A DNA stretch of 64,000 nucleotides from Roseateles sp. SL47 (lineage in GTDB: Bacteria > Pseudomonadota > Gammaproteobacteria > Burkholderiales > Burkholderiaceae_C): the NCBI RefSeq assembly GCF_026625885.1, contig NZ_CP113068.1:868001-932000 (forward strand), read 5' to 3'. The position numbers and the translations under genes were made by a program. The stretch's first letter is position 1. Each line of letters begins with the position of its first letter. Below the pieces are notes generated by a model, which made no database searches, was not told where the DNA came from, and was given only the letters and a program-made list of their open reading frames with translations. Positions 45,125 through 53,679 of this stretch are shown here, in pieces.

Positions 45125-46132
45125 ATGGACAACATGGACTTGCAGGTGCTGCGCCAGGTACAGCAATGGCTGGAGACGGATCAGCGTGTGGTGCTGGGCA
45201 CCATCACCCGGACCTGGGGCTCGGCGCCCCGGCCGGTGGGCGCGGTGGTGGCGGTGCGCCAGGATGGGGTGATTGCCGGATCGGTGTCCGGCGGCTGCAT
45301 TGAGGATGACCTGATCGACCGCATCCGCGAGGGTGCCTTGCGTCTGGAGCGGCCGGAGCTGGTGCGGTATGGCGTCGGCGCGGAAGCCGCCCAGCGTTTC
45401 GGGTTGCCCTGTGGCGGCACGCTGGAGCTGATGCTGGAGCCCCTGGGGCCGCAGTCGGCCATCCCTGTGCTGCTGGAACGGCTGGGCCGGGGCGAGCGGG
45501 TGGTGCGTCGCCTGGACCTGTCCACCGGCGAGGTGCGGCTGTTGTCACCCACCGAGCATGGGGGCGACGGTGCGGACCGGCTGGTGCTCAACGAGCAGGA
45601 GCTCATCACGCATCACGGGCCGCAATGGCGCTTGCTGATCATTGGCGCCGGCCAGTTGAGTGACTATCTGGCGCGCATGGCGCTGGCGCTGGACTATCAA
45701 GTGAAGGTCTGCGACCCGCGCGACGACTATCCGTGGGAACTGGCCGGCGTGCCCCTGACCCGGGACATGCCGGACGATGTGGTGCAGGCCTTGAAGCCGG
45801 ACGGACACACCGCCGTGGTGGCGCTCACCCATGACCCCAAGCTGGACGATCTGGCCTTGATGGAGGCGCTGCGCAGCCCGGCGTTTTATGTGGGCGCCAT
45901 CGGCTCACGCGTCAATCAGGCGAAGCGGCGCGCCCGGTTGAAGGAGCATTTCGACCTGGATGATGCGGCGCTGGCCCGGCTGCACGGCCCGGTGGGCCTG
46001 CACATCGGCGCGCGGACCCCCCCGGAGATCGCGTTGTCCATCCTGGCCCACATGACGGCGGAGCGTTATGGGGTGCAGGTGAGCGCGGTCTCCACGACCG
46101 CCGCTGGCGAGCAGCTCGGCTGCACGATCTGA
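45125..46132 (+). CDS. XdhC/CoxI-family molybdoenzyme maturation protein
   Basis: 335 residues. Domain 1 (XdhC_CoxI): LGTITRTWGSAPRPVGAVVA and GSVSGGCIEDDLIDRIREGA, with Cys in VSGGC; FGLPCGGTLELMLEPL follows. Domain 2 is a Rossmann fold (LLIIGAGQLSDYLARMALAL) and the conserved YVGAIGSRVNQAKRRARL. The family delivers sulfurated molybdenum cofactor to xanthine or CO dehydrogenase-like enzymes. No such enzyme lies in this window, so it would serve one encoded elsewhere. Confidence 0.93.
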   Translation: MDNMDLQVLRQVQQWLETDQRVVLGTITRTWGSAPRPVGAVVAVRQDGVIAGSVSGGCIEDDLIDRIREGALRLERPELVRYGVGAEAAQRFGLPCGGTLELMLEPLGPQSAIPVLLERLGRGERVVRRLDLSTGEVRLLSPTEHGGDGADRLVLNEQELITHHGPQWRLLIIGAGQLSDYLARMALALDYQVKVCDPRDDYPWELAGVPLTRDMPDDVVQALKPDGHTAVVALTHDPKLDDLALMEALRSPAFYVGAIGSRVNQAKRRARLKEHFDLDDAALARLHGPVGLHIGARTPPEIALSILAHMTAERYGVQVSAVSTTAAGEQLGCTI

Positions 46133-46199
46133 CTGCGCGTTGTGAGTGCACAGGAAGCGCTCGCGGGCCTCACGACCCGCGCCGCGCCCCTGGGCGACT

Positions 46200-46853
46200 T
46201 CACTTCATGCTGTAGCCGCGTCCATCCATGCAGGCTTCCACCGCCCGGTTGAACACGTTGGCATCATTCATCGCTGCGGGTTGTGTCGTGGCCCAGCGGT
46301 TGCATTCCTGCCGGTCCGCCTCGGTCTGCGCGGTGCTCTGCCCGTGGCGCGGATAGATGATCGGGTCCGGACGCGGCGGCGGCGTCACCGCCACCTGCGC
46401 CTGCGGCACCACATCCGCCCCGGGCGGAGGCGCCACCACCACATAGCCCTCGGGAGCGGCGCTGTAGTAGATGCCGTTGGCGTAGTAGTAGGGCAGACCA
46501 CCGATGCGCAGCGTCACGTAAGCCGATGGCAGCACCGACACCACCAGCCCCACCGGCGGCACGACCACGCGATAACGCGGGCCCCAGGGCTCATACCAGA
46601 CGCCGCCCCCATACCAAAAGCGCCCGCCCACAAAGGCGGCACCGGGGGGCAGCCCCGGCGCGACAAAACCCGGCGCCGGGTAGTAGTGGTCATGGTGATA
46701 GCGGGAGTCGAAGTTCAGCCCGATGTTGACGCTCGTGCGCGGGCCTCCACCATGGCCGCCAGGACCGCCAGGGCCGTGCCACCGATCCTGCGCCCCGGCC
46801 AGACCAGAAGCCAGAACAAGCGTGACGGGAATCAACCAGCGAAATGTGCTCAT
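46200..46853 (-). CDS. Exported Gly/Tyr/Pro-rich protein of unknown function
   Basis: 217 residues with a signal peptide (RWLIPVTLVLASGLAGAQ). The mature part is rich in Gly, Tyr, Pro and His (GPGGPGGHGGGPRTSVNIGL, YHHDHYYPAPGFVAPGLPPG, GRFWYGGGVWYEPWGPRY). It ends in a small helical segment with two Cys (RQECNRWATTQ, VEACMDGRGYSMK). Similar YxxG/W-rich proteins are common in beta-proteobacteria as envelope proteins without a known role. No partners nearby. Confidence 0.78.
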   Translation of the reverse strand: MSTFRWLIPVTLVLASGLAGAQDRWHGPGGPGGHGGGPRTSVNIGLNFDSRYHHDHYYPAPGFVAPGLPPGAAFVGGRFWYGGGVWYEPWGPRYRVVVPPVGLVVSVLPSAYVTLRIGGLPYYYANGIYYSAAPEGYVVVAPPPGADVVPQAQVAVTPPPRPDPIIYPRHGQSTAQTEADRQECNRWATTQPAAMNDANVFNRAVEACMDGRGYSMK

Positions 46854-47032
46854 GATTGCAGTGCCGTGAGCGGCCCAACAGTTTCAGGTGAGTATTCAAC
46901 GCCAGCCCGGGCCCCCGCGTCTACGGGGGGCGGTTACCGGCCGGTAAAGATCCATTGCTCGGCGAGCCGCCCCCCCCTGCGGGCCAATGCGATGATGCGC
47001 GGGTCGCTGTTCACCTGCCCACTCCCGCCACC

Positions 47033-47680
47033 ATGATCGAACTGCATTACTTCCCCAGCAATGCCAGCATGGCGCCCCACATCCTGCTGCAGGAGATGGG
47101 CATCGACTTCCAGCTCCGCCTGGTGGACCGCAACCGCAACGAGCACAAGTCGCCGGAGTTCCTGAAGCTCAATCCGAATGGCCTGCTGCCGGTGCTGTGT
47201 GATGGCGACCTGGTGATGCATGAAACCGCCGCCATCCTGCTGCATCTGGCGGATACACATCCGCAAGCCGGCCTGGTGCCGGCCGTGGGTGGTGCGGAAC
47301 GGGCCATGACCTACAAATGGCTGATGTGGATGACCAACACGCTGCAGCCGGCGTTGATCGCCTATTACTACCCGGAGCGCTGGGTGGCGGAGGGCAACAC
47401 CGCCGGCACCGCCGAGGTGAAGGCCCAGGCGGAAGCTCGCATCGGCGCCCTGCTGGATCTGCTGGCGGCCGAATTTGAGCGCCATGGCGGCCCCTGGCTG
47501 CTGGGCGACCGCTACACCCTGCTGGACCCGCTCGCGTTCATGCTGTGCCGCTGGACGCGCGGCTTTGACCACCCGGCCCGTGCCCGCCCGGCCCTGGGCG
47601 CCTTCCTGGACCGGATGGCCCACCGCCCGGCCGTCGTCCGTGCCCTGGAGACCGAGGCGCTGCCGCAGCCCTGGTACTGA
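47033..47680 (+). CDS. Glutathione S-transferase family protein
   Basis: 215 residues from ATG 47033. Thioredoxin-fold N-domain (MIELHYFPSNASMAPHILLQ, KSPEFLKLNPNGLLPVLCDG, HETAAILLHLADTHP with the cis-Pro and Glu/Thr glutathione contacts). All-helical C-domain (GGPWLLGDRYTLLDPLAFML). Substrate unknown. Monocistronic. Confidence 0.9.
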   Translation: MIELHYFPSNASMAPHILLQEMGIDFQLRLVDRNRNEHKSPEFLKLNPNGLLPVLCDGDLVMHETAAILLHLADTHPQAGLVPAVGGAERAMTYKWLMWMTNTLQPALIAYYYPERWVAEGNTAGTAEVKAQAEARIGALLDLLAAEFERHGGPWLLGDRYTLLDPLAFMLCRWTRGFDHPARARPALGAFLDRMAHRPAVVRALETEALPQPWY

Positions 47681-47781
47681 GTTTCACGTCTGCCCGCGCC
47701 GGGGCCGCATCCCAAGGGCCCACTTCCTGCCACGGTCCGCGTCGCATCCGGTCGACAGCCCGCTTTTGTGTCAGCCCAGCA

Positions 47782-47801
47782 AATAAGAATGACTCTCATC
47801 T
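47782..47801. promoter_or_regulatory. Fur-box-like sequence
   Basis: AATAAGAATGACTCTCATCT has the core A-GAATGA-TCTCAT of classical Fur sites. It lies about 245 nt before the TonB-dependent siderophore receptor, so iron repression of that gene is likely. Confidence 0.65.
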
Positions 47802-48021
47802 AGGCTAAAGTTCGAGACCTAGCCAGCTTATCGCCAGCCATGCCACATCCTTCCCAGGAGGATGCCGCGCCCGATCAGCCCGCCTCTGTTGCGGGACCCC
47901 CTGAAGGGATTCGTTCCACCGGCTCGCGACCGCCTTCTTCGCCCCTCCAGGGCCCTTGATGTTTCCTGCCCTTGGGGTTTTGGGAAGGTCGGGCCAGGGG
48001 CTCTCAGGCGTCCATGCCGGA

Positions 48022-48037
48022 CTGACCTGTCGGTCAG
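48022..48037. promoter_or_regulatory. Perfect inverted repeat before the receptor start
   Basis: CTGACC-TGTC-GGTCAG, six perfect base pairs each side, 6 nt before the ATG at 48044. The sequence resembles TetR-family operators, but it could also be an RNA stem masking the ribosome site. Confidence 0.45.
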
Positions 48038-48043
48038 ACACCT

Positions 48044-50269
48044 ATGCTCCGCATGACGCACATCGCTTCTTCCCTCTCCGAACGCCGGGCCCGTGCTGCC
48101 GTGGCCCGCGCCCTGCTTCTCACGCCGCTGGCCTGCGCCGCTGCGGCCTGGGCACAAACCGCCGACAACGGCCTGTCGACGGCGCCCGCGCCCGCATCCG
48201 CACCCGCTTCATCCTCGGCGGACACCACCGCCCTGCCCTCGGTGGTCATCAAGGGGGAATCCGACAAGCGCCAACGCACCGGCTCCGCCGCCCGGCTGGA
48301 CCTGTCGGTCAAGGACACACCGCAATCCCTCACCGTCATCAGCCAGGAGCAGATACGCGATTTCGGGCTGACCGACATCAATCGCCTGCTGGATCTGGTG
48401 CCGGGTGTGAACGTGGAGCGCGTGGAAACCGACCGCACCTACTACTCCGCCCGTGGCTTCGACATCACCAACTTCATGATGGACGGCCTGGGGCAGCCCT
48501 TTGCCAATGGCGCTTTGTGGGGCACGCTGGACACCGCCGCTTATGAGCGGGTGGACATCCTGCGCGGCGCCACCGGCCTGATGGCACCGACCGGCAATCC
48601 CTCCGCCACGGTGAACTTCGTCCGCAAGCGGGCCGAGAGCCGCAGCTTCGAAGCCAGCGCGGACCTCACCGTCGGCGCCTGGAACCGTCGCCGGGTGGAT
48701 GCCGACGTCTCCACCCCGCTGAATGCCGACGGCAGCCTGCGCGGCCGTCTGGTGGTGGCCGACGACAACAGCGACAGCTATCTGGACCGCTACAGCAAGC
48801 ACACCACCCTGGTTCACAGCGCGCTGAGCTGGGACCTCAGCCGTGATACGCAGCTGAGCCTGGGCTACACCCAGCAGCGCACCCGCAGCAACGGCGTCAT
48901 GTGGGGCGCCCTGCCGATGGTGGACAGCAACGGCCAGGCCATCCACTACGACCGCTCGGCCAGCAGCGCGGCGGACTGGTCCTGGTGGAACAACACCGAC
49001 GAGCAGGCCTTTGCCGAGCTGAACCACGACCTGGGCAACGGCTGGCAGGTGAAAGCGACGGTGTCCGACCGACGGGTCAAGTCCGACAGCGAGCTGTTTT
49101 ATGTCTACGGCACGCCCAATGCCGACACCACGGCCAGCCCGAGTGGTTATTACGGCTATCCGTCCGCCTTCCAGGGCACCTACCGGGACCAGATGGCCGA
49201 TGTGGCGGCCACCGGCCGGTTCTCGCTGTGGGGACGGGAGCAGCAGGTGGTGGTGGGCGCCAGCACTGCACGTCAGACGATGGAGGAGTACTCCGGTTAT
49301 CCGTCGGACACCGCCGTGGTGCTGCCCGACCTGCATGGTTGGAATGGCGACACACCCAAGCCCAGCTTTGATGCCAGCAGCGACGGCTCCGACGTGGTGC
49401 GGCGCCGGCACACTGCTTACGCCGCCGTGCATCTGTCCCCGACGGCGCAGCTGCAACTGGTGGGCGGGCTCACCGTCTCCAAGGTCACCAGCAAGGGCAT
49501 CAGCTACGCGGTCGAGCAGCAATACTCGCGCTCGGCGGTGAAGCCTTATGCCGGCGTGCTCTATGACCTCACGCCCAACACCAATGTGTATGTCAGTTAT
49601 GCGGAGATGTTCAATCCGCAGATCGAGACCACCCAGGCCTACCAGGTGCTCAAGCCGGCCGAAGGCAGCAACCTGGAAGCAGGCGTGAAGTCTCAGTGGC
49701 TCAACAAGCGGCTCACCACCAGTGCAGCCCTGTTCCGCACACGCCAGACGGGTATCGCTGAATCCGCCGGCTACAGAGCCGACTTCAGCACCTATTACCT
49801 GCCCATCGAAGCGACCAGCACCGGTTATGAGCTGGAGATCAGCGGCGAACTCGCGCCCGGGTGGACGGTGATGGGGGGCTGGACGCAGTTCCGCCTGAAG
49901 GGCAACCGGATCGAGACCGATGCCGACGGTGTCAGCTCGGTGAGTGAAGGGACGGGCTACAACGTGCGCACCTGGGTGCCCCGCAAGACCCTGCGGCTGG
50001 GCACGGCCTACACGCTGACGCCGCAGATCAAGCTCAACGGAGCGGTGCGCTGGCAGGCCAAGACCTCGGACGACGACCAGAACACGGTGGTGCAGAAGCA
50101 GTACACGCTGCTGGATGTGGGCGCGGCGTATGAGTTCAACCGCCACTGGAGCACCCACCTGGGCGTGACCAACCTGCTGGACAAGACCTACCTCAACAGC
50201 CTCAAGTGGGGGCAGGCCTACTACGGGGAGCCGCGGGCATGGTCGCTGCGGCTGAGCTACCGCTACTGA
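48044..50269 (+). CDS. TonB-dependent ferric siderophore receptor
   Basis: 741 residues (ATG 48044; ATG 48053 also possible). Signal peptide ending AAAAWAQT. Plug: KDTPQSLTVISQEQIRDFGL, RLLDLVPGVNVERVETDRTY, YSARGFDITNFMMDG, VDILRGATGLMAPTGNPSAT. These are the FhuE/FoxA/FpvA-type TIGR01783 motifs. Barrel ends LRLSYRY with C-terminal aromatic. There is no N-terminal signalling domain and no FecI/FecR genes, so regulation is probably by Fur alone. Confidence 0.92.
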   Translation: MLRMTHIASSLSERRARAAVARALLLTPLACAAAAWAQTADNGLSTAPAPASAPASSSADTTALPSVVIKGESDKRQRTGSAARLDLSVKDTPQSLTVISQEQIRDFGLTDINRLLDLVPGVNVERVETDRTYYSARGFDITNFMMDGLGQPFANGALWGTLDTAAYERVDILRGATGLMAPTGNPSATVNFVRKRAESRSFEASADLTVGAWNRRRVDADVSTPLNADGSLRGRLVVADDNSDSYLDRYSKHTTLVHSALSWDLSRDTQLSLGYTQQRTRSNGVMWGALPMVDSNGQAIHYDRSASSAADWSWWNNTDEQAFAELNHDLGNGWQVKATVSDRRVKSDSELFYVYGTPNADTTASPSGYYGYPSAFQGTYRDQMADVAATGRFSLWGREQQVVVGASTARQTMEEYSGYPSDTAVVLPDLHGWNGDTPKPSFDASSDGSDVVRRRHTAYAAVHLSPTAQLQLVGGLTVSKVTSKGISYAVEQQYSRSAVKPYAGVLYDLTPNTNVYVSYAEMFNPQIETTQAYQVLKPAEGSNLEAGVKSQWLNKRLTTSAALFRTRQTGIAESAGYRADFSTYYLPIEATSTGYELEISGELAPGWTVMGGWTQFRLKGNRIETDADGVSSVSEGTGYNVRTWVPRKTLRLGTAYTLTPQIKLNGAVRWQAKTSDDDQNTVVQKQYTLLDVGAAYEFNRHWSTHLGVTNLLDKTYLNSLKWGQAYYGEPRAWSLRLSYRY

Positions 50270-50329
50270 GCGCTGGTTAGCGCGGGGGAGCACGAGGGAG
50301 CGCGGGGCGGGGCCATCATGCGCCGCGCT

Positions 50330-50361
50330 GGTGCCGTGGTGCCGTGGTGCCGTGGTGCCGT
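50330..50361. repeat. 8-nt tandem repeat in a convergent gap
   Basis: GGTGCCGT repeated four times perfectly (50330-50361), followed by two degenerate units to about 50380. It sits between the receptor and acylase genes, which end facing each other. Confidence 0.8.
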
Positions 50362-50449
50362 GGTGCGTCGGTGCGGCGGTGGTGAGGCGGTAGCGCGGTG
50401 GCCTGCGGTTAATCACCGCCGGACGCTGCCCGTCACCGCCCCAGGCCGG

Positions 50450-52864
50450 TCAGGGCTTGAACACCAGCCGCCCCTCGGCATGGGCCTGCACATCGGCCGG
50501 CGACATCCATTCGCGGCGGTACTGGCCCAGGGCGAGCAGCTCGGCCTGGTCGGCATAGTGCGCATCGGGCCACACACCGCTCTGGCCGACCGGGTTCACG
50601 CCCAGCGCCTCCAGGGGCCGCGCGAAGTCGATCAGGCGCCGGGTGGACGGTCCGTAGACCACCGACCAGGGCGCATCCCCGCCGCGCTGCGCGAAGTTGT
50701 TGGGCACCTCATGCCCTCCCGGCACCTGCAGCGGACCCACGTTGAACAGCCGGTCCAGCGGTTTCTGCTTGCCCAGCGGATGTTCATGCGTCAGCGTATG
50801 CACCTGGCCCCAGCGCCAGGACTCGCTTTCCGGGCCGAGCGTCTGGCGCAGATGCGCCAGTGCTGCTTTCCACGCCTGACGGACGATGTCGGCCTGGGTT
50901 TCGCGCTGCGGCGTGGCCCGGTTGTCCCACCAGGGCGAGGACGCGTCCTCCACCAGGCGGGGCAGTGCATGGTCCAGGGCGCGGGTGCGGCGCAGGTTCT
51001 CGAACTGGACCTCGCCCAATTCGTCCTTCAGCGTTGCCTTCAGCAGCTCATTGACCAACTGCACAAACAGCACCGGCGCCAGCCCGTCCGACCTGTACGA
51101 ACCATTCCATCTCACCAGCGCTTCCACCAGCGGCTGCTCTTCGCCGGAGGCTGCCGCCCGCAGCAGCGGCACAAGCGGACGCAGCACCTTGGGGCCGTAA
51201 TCGGTCTGCACATCCTGCTGCAGGGCCTGGCTGTTGACCAGGTCCCAGCGCTTGCCCTGGTTCAGCAGCCCATCCAGCCGCCGGCCGCGTTCTTCCAGGT
51301 TGTAGTAGCCCGGCACCGGCCGCACGCCGTCCGGCTGGAAGTTGGCTGAAACGATGTAGCCGCGCGACGGGTTTTCCTCGTGCGGGTTGTCTTCGAAGGG
51401 ATAAAAACCGAGCTTGTCGGCCTCGCCCGTCCCGCCATCCAGGATGAAGCTCGGGTTCACGCCGTCGGGCCGGATCGGCAGCCTGGCTGCCGCCCACCAG
51501 CCGATGTCACCGGCCGTGTTGGCCCAGACGATGTTCAGCCCCGGCGCATGGATCAGCGAAGCCGCCGCACGGGCTTTCTCCAGCGTGTCCGCACGGTCCA
51601 TCAGGTAGAACGCATCCAGCACCGGATTGTCGGTTTCCAGGAACGCCCACCACATGGCGATGGGGCGGGTGCCTTTGTCGCCGGGAATCGCATCGTTGAC
51701 GATCGGACCATGCGGCGAGCGTCGCAGCGTGATCACCTGGTCCGGCTGGCCTTTGACCTTGATGACCTCCTGGCGCGAGCTCATGGCCACCCATCGGCCA
51801 CCGGCCCAGACCTCATTGGCATTGGCCGGATTGACCTTCTCCGCCACGAAGTCGACGTCGTCGTTCTGGAACATGGTCAGGCTCCAGCCGAAATGCTGGT
51901 TGTGCCCGAGCAGCGCCATCGGCGTCAGCGCCAGATGGTGCCCATACAACTCGAACTGCGGTGTCTTGAGATGCGCCTCCCACCAGACGGCGGGCGCGGA
52001 GTAGGCAATGTGCGGGTCGCCCGCCAGCAGGGGCTTGCCGCTGGCGGTCCGGCTGCCGGCCACCACCCAGGCATTGCTGCCCTCAAACTGGGGAAGGCCG
52101 GCCAACGTGGCGGCGCGGTCGCTCACCGCCGCGAGTTGCGTCATGGTGGACATCCAGGACGGGTCCTGCCCGGCATGCGCCACCGGATGCTCGGCCCGCA
52201 ACGCGCCGCCGGTTTTCCAGTCGAGGTCGAAGATGCGGAGGTAGTCCGGGCCCAGCTGGTCGCGGATGGCCGTCAGCGCCGGTTCGGTGCGAAAGGCCGC
52301 CGCAAAGCTGTAGGCCAGGTAACCGGCCACGCTCATGGTGTCCGCCACGGTAAAGGGCCGCTTGGGAATGCCCAGCACCTCGAACTCCAGCGGCGCGGGA
52401 CGGGTGGCCTGGTAGTGATTGACCCCCTCCAGATACGCCTTGAGCGCGCGCATCGCACCCGGCTGGGCCAGCGCCCCGGCGGTGACCTGGGCGGCGGCGC
52501 GGTCGGCCCGCTCGCGGATGCCAAGGGTGCGAAACAGCCGATCCGTCTCCACCAGCTTCGGCCCGAGCACCTCGGCCAGCTCACCGCGGGACAGGCGACG
52601 CAGCATTTCCATCTGGAAGAGCCGGTCCTGGGCATGCAGATACCCCAGGGCGCGGTAGAGATCGTCTTCGTTGCGCGCCTCGATGTGAGGCACACCCCAG
52701 TTGTCGTATTGAACCTGGACCGGCGCCGTCAGCCCTTGCAGCTGAATCTCGCCACTGCGGACCGGCAGCTTGCCATGCACATGCCAGGCGGCGCCTCCTG
52801 CCCCCAGCACCAGCACCACAGCCAGCGAGACCGCGCCACGGCGCAGCCAGGTCCGAAGGGTCAT
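50450..52864 (-). CDS. Penicillin acylase-family Ntn hydrolase
   Basis: 804 residues. N-terminal membrane or signal segment (GAVSLAVVLVLGAGGAAWHV). The alpha part contains DNWGVPHIEARNEDDLYRAL and GYLHAQDRLFQMEMLRRLSR. The autocatalytic nucleophile is Ser263 in QFEGSNAWVVAG. Beta-chain motifs: LLAGDPHI, and GHNQHFGWSLTMFQNDDVDF. It should self-cleave and hydrolyse an amide such as N-acyl homoserine lactone or a beta-lactam side chain; which one cannot be told. Its ATG overlaps the stop of the receiver-domain gene (ATGA). Confidence 0.9.
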   Translation of the reverse strand: MTLRTWLRRGAVSLAVVLVLGAGGAAWHVHGKLPVRSGEIQLQGLTAPVQVQYDNWGVPHIEARNEDDLYRALGYLHAQDRLFQMEMLRRLSRGELAEVLGPKLVETDRLFRTLGIRERADRAAAQVTAGALAQPGAMRALKAYLEGVNHYQATRPAPLEFEVLGIPKRPFTVADTMSVAGYLAYSFAAAFRTEPALTAIRDQLGPDYLRIFDLDWKTGGALRAEHPVAHAGQDPSWMSTMTQLAAVSDRAATLAGLPQFEGSNAWVVAGSRTASGKPLLAGDPHIAYSAPAVWWEAHLKTPQFELYGHHLALTPMALLGHNQHFGWSLTMFQNDDVDFVAEKVNPANANEVWAGGRWVAMSSRQEVIKVKGQPDQVITLRRSPHGPIVNDAIPGDKGTRPIAMWWAFLETDNPVLDAFYLMDRADTLEKARAAASLIHAPGLNIVWANTAGDIGWWAAARLPIRPDGVNPSFILDGGTGEADKLGFYPFEDNPHEENPSRGYIVSANFQPDGVRPVPGYYNLEERGRRLDGLLNQGKRWDLVNSQALQQDVQTDYGPKVLRPLVPLLRAAASGEEQPLVEALVRWNGSYRSDGLAPVLFVQLVNELLKATLKDELGEVQFENLRRTRALDHALPRLVEDASSPWWDNRATPQRETQADIVRQAWKAALAHLRQTLGPESESWRWGQVHTLTHEHPLGKQKPLDRLFNVGPLQVPGGHEVPNNFAQRGGDAPWSVVYGPSTRRLIDFARPLEALGVNPVGQSGVWPDAHYADQAELLALGQYRREWMSPADVQAHAEGRLVFKP

Positions 52865-53469
52865 GCCAGGGCCCGCCTCATCGAGGCCAGGGCTTCGACA
52901 CGCTTGAGCAGCTCGCGGTCATTCCAGGGCTTGTGGAACATCCCGTACAGGCCCTGGATCTGATGCAGGCGTGCATGCAGTTCCTCATGGCCGGTGATGG
53001 CAATGATGGGCAGATCTTCGGTTTCCATCGAGCCCTGCACCGACTTGATCAGCTCGAAGCCGTCCATGTTGGGCATTTCCAGATCGGTCAGCAGCACACC
53101 AAAACGGGTCTTGGCCATCAACTCCAGGGCTTCGGTCCCGTCCTTGGCGGTCTGGGCTTCATAACCGGCTTCCTTGAACAGCTTCAGCAGCTTGGCCCGC
53201 ACCACGGCGGAATCGTCCACCAGCAGCAGGGGCAGGCGCGCCGACGACGCCACCGCCACCGGCCCCACGCGGGTGGGCACGGCGGGGCTGGGCTCAGCCA
53301 CCGGCGGCCGGTGGGCGTCCGGGTGCGGACGGGCCGGCGGCGGGGGCACCCCCAGGTCACGATGGTCGCCCCGGCGCACGGTGATGATCCAGATCAGCAC
53401 CGCCAGAGGCACGGCAATCAGCAAGGGCAGCAGGAACGGCTGCAGATATTCGGGCAATTCAAACGGCAT
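52861..53469 (-). CDS. Membrane-anchored single receiver-domain protein
   Basis: 202 residues from ATG 53469. One transmembrane helix (about 11-31), a Pro-rich linker (about 40-78), then a CheY-like receiver: LLLVDDSAVVRAKLLKLFKE (acidic Asp85/86), LLTDLEMPNMDGFEL (phospho-acceptor Asp129), IIAITGHEE (Thr) and FHKPWNDRE (Lys). All phosphorylation residues are present, but there is no output domain. A membrane tether on a stand-alone receiver is unusual. Coupled by ATGA to the acylase gene. No histidine kinase is adjacent. Confidence 0.86.
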   Translation of the reverse strand: MPFELPEYLQPFLLPLLIAVPLAVLIWIITVRRGDHRDLGVPPPPARPHPDAHRPPVAEPSPAVPTRVGPVAVASSARLPLLLVDDSAVVRAKLLKLFKEAGYEAQTAKDGTEALELMAKTRFGVLLTDLEMPNMDGFELIKSVQGSMETEDLPIIAITGHEELHARLHQIQGLYGMFHKPWNDRELLKRVEALASMRRALA

Positions 53470-53679
53470 GCGGCTCTCCACTCCGAACCCGGCAGGCTAG
53501 CACCGGCCAGGGGCGCCACTGTAGGGGAAAAGCCCCGTGGGACGATGACCGGCGCCTGACAGCCGATGAGTTGACCAGGAGCCCCGCATTCGAGGGGCGC
53601 CACTGTGGCTCGCCCGCATCGGACTGCATCCAACTGCAACGGGCAGTTCGCAGTGTGAAAGCGGCGGTCGGCATGGTGG

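Larger units (their letters stand above)
47681..48043. other. Long upstream region of the siderophore receptor gene
   Basis: 363 nt without a supported gene. It contains the Fur-like box (47782-47801) and the palindrome next to the receptor start (48022-48037). A 39-codon open frame from ATG 47839 (MPHPSQEDAAPDQ) exists but has no ribosome site and no similarity that I recognise. Confidence 0.5.

Noticed and set aside
47839..47958. 39-codon frame between the Fur-like box and the siderophore receptor
   Set aside because: No ribosome site, no similarity that I recognise, and codon bias is not convincing; kept only as a remark.
48209..50416. A 735-codon minus-strand open frame opposite the siderophore receptor
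   Set aside because: Shadow frame of the receptor gene, which has clear family motifs.
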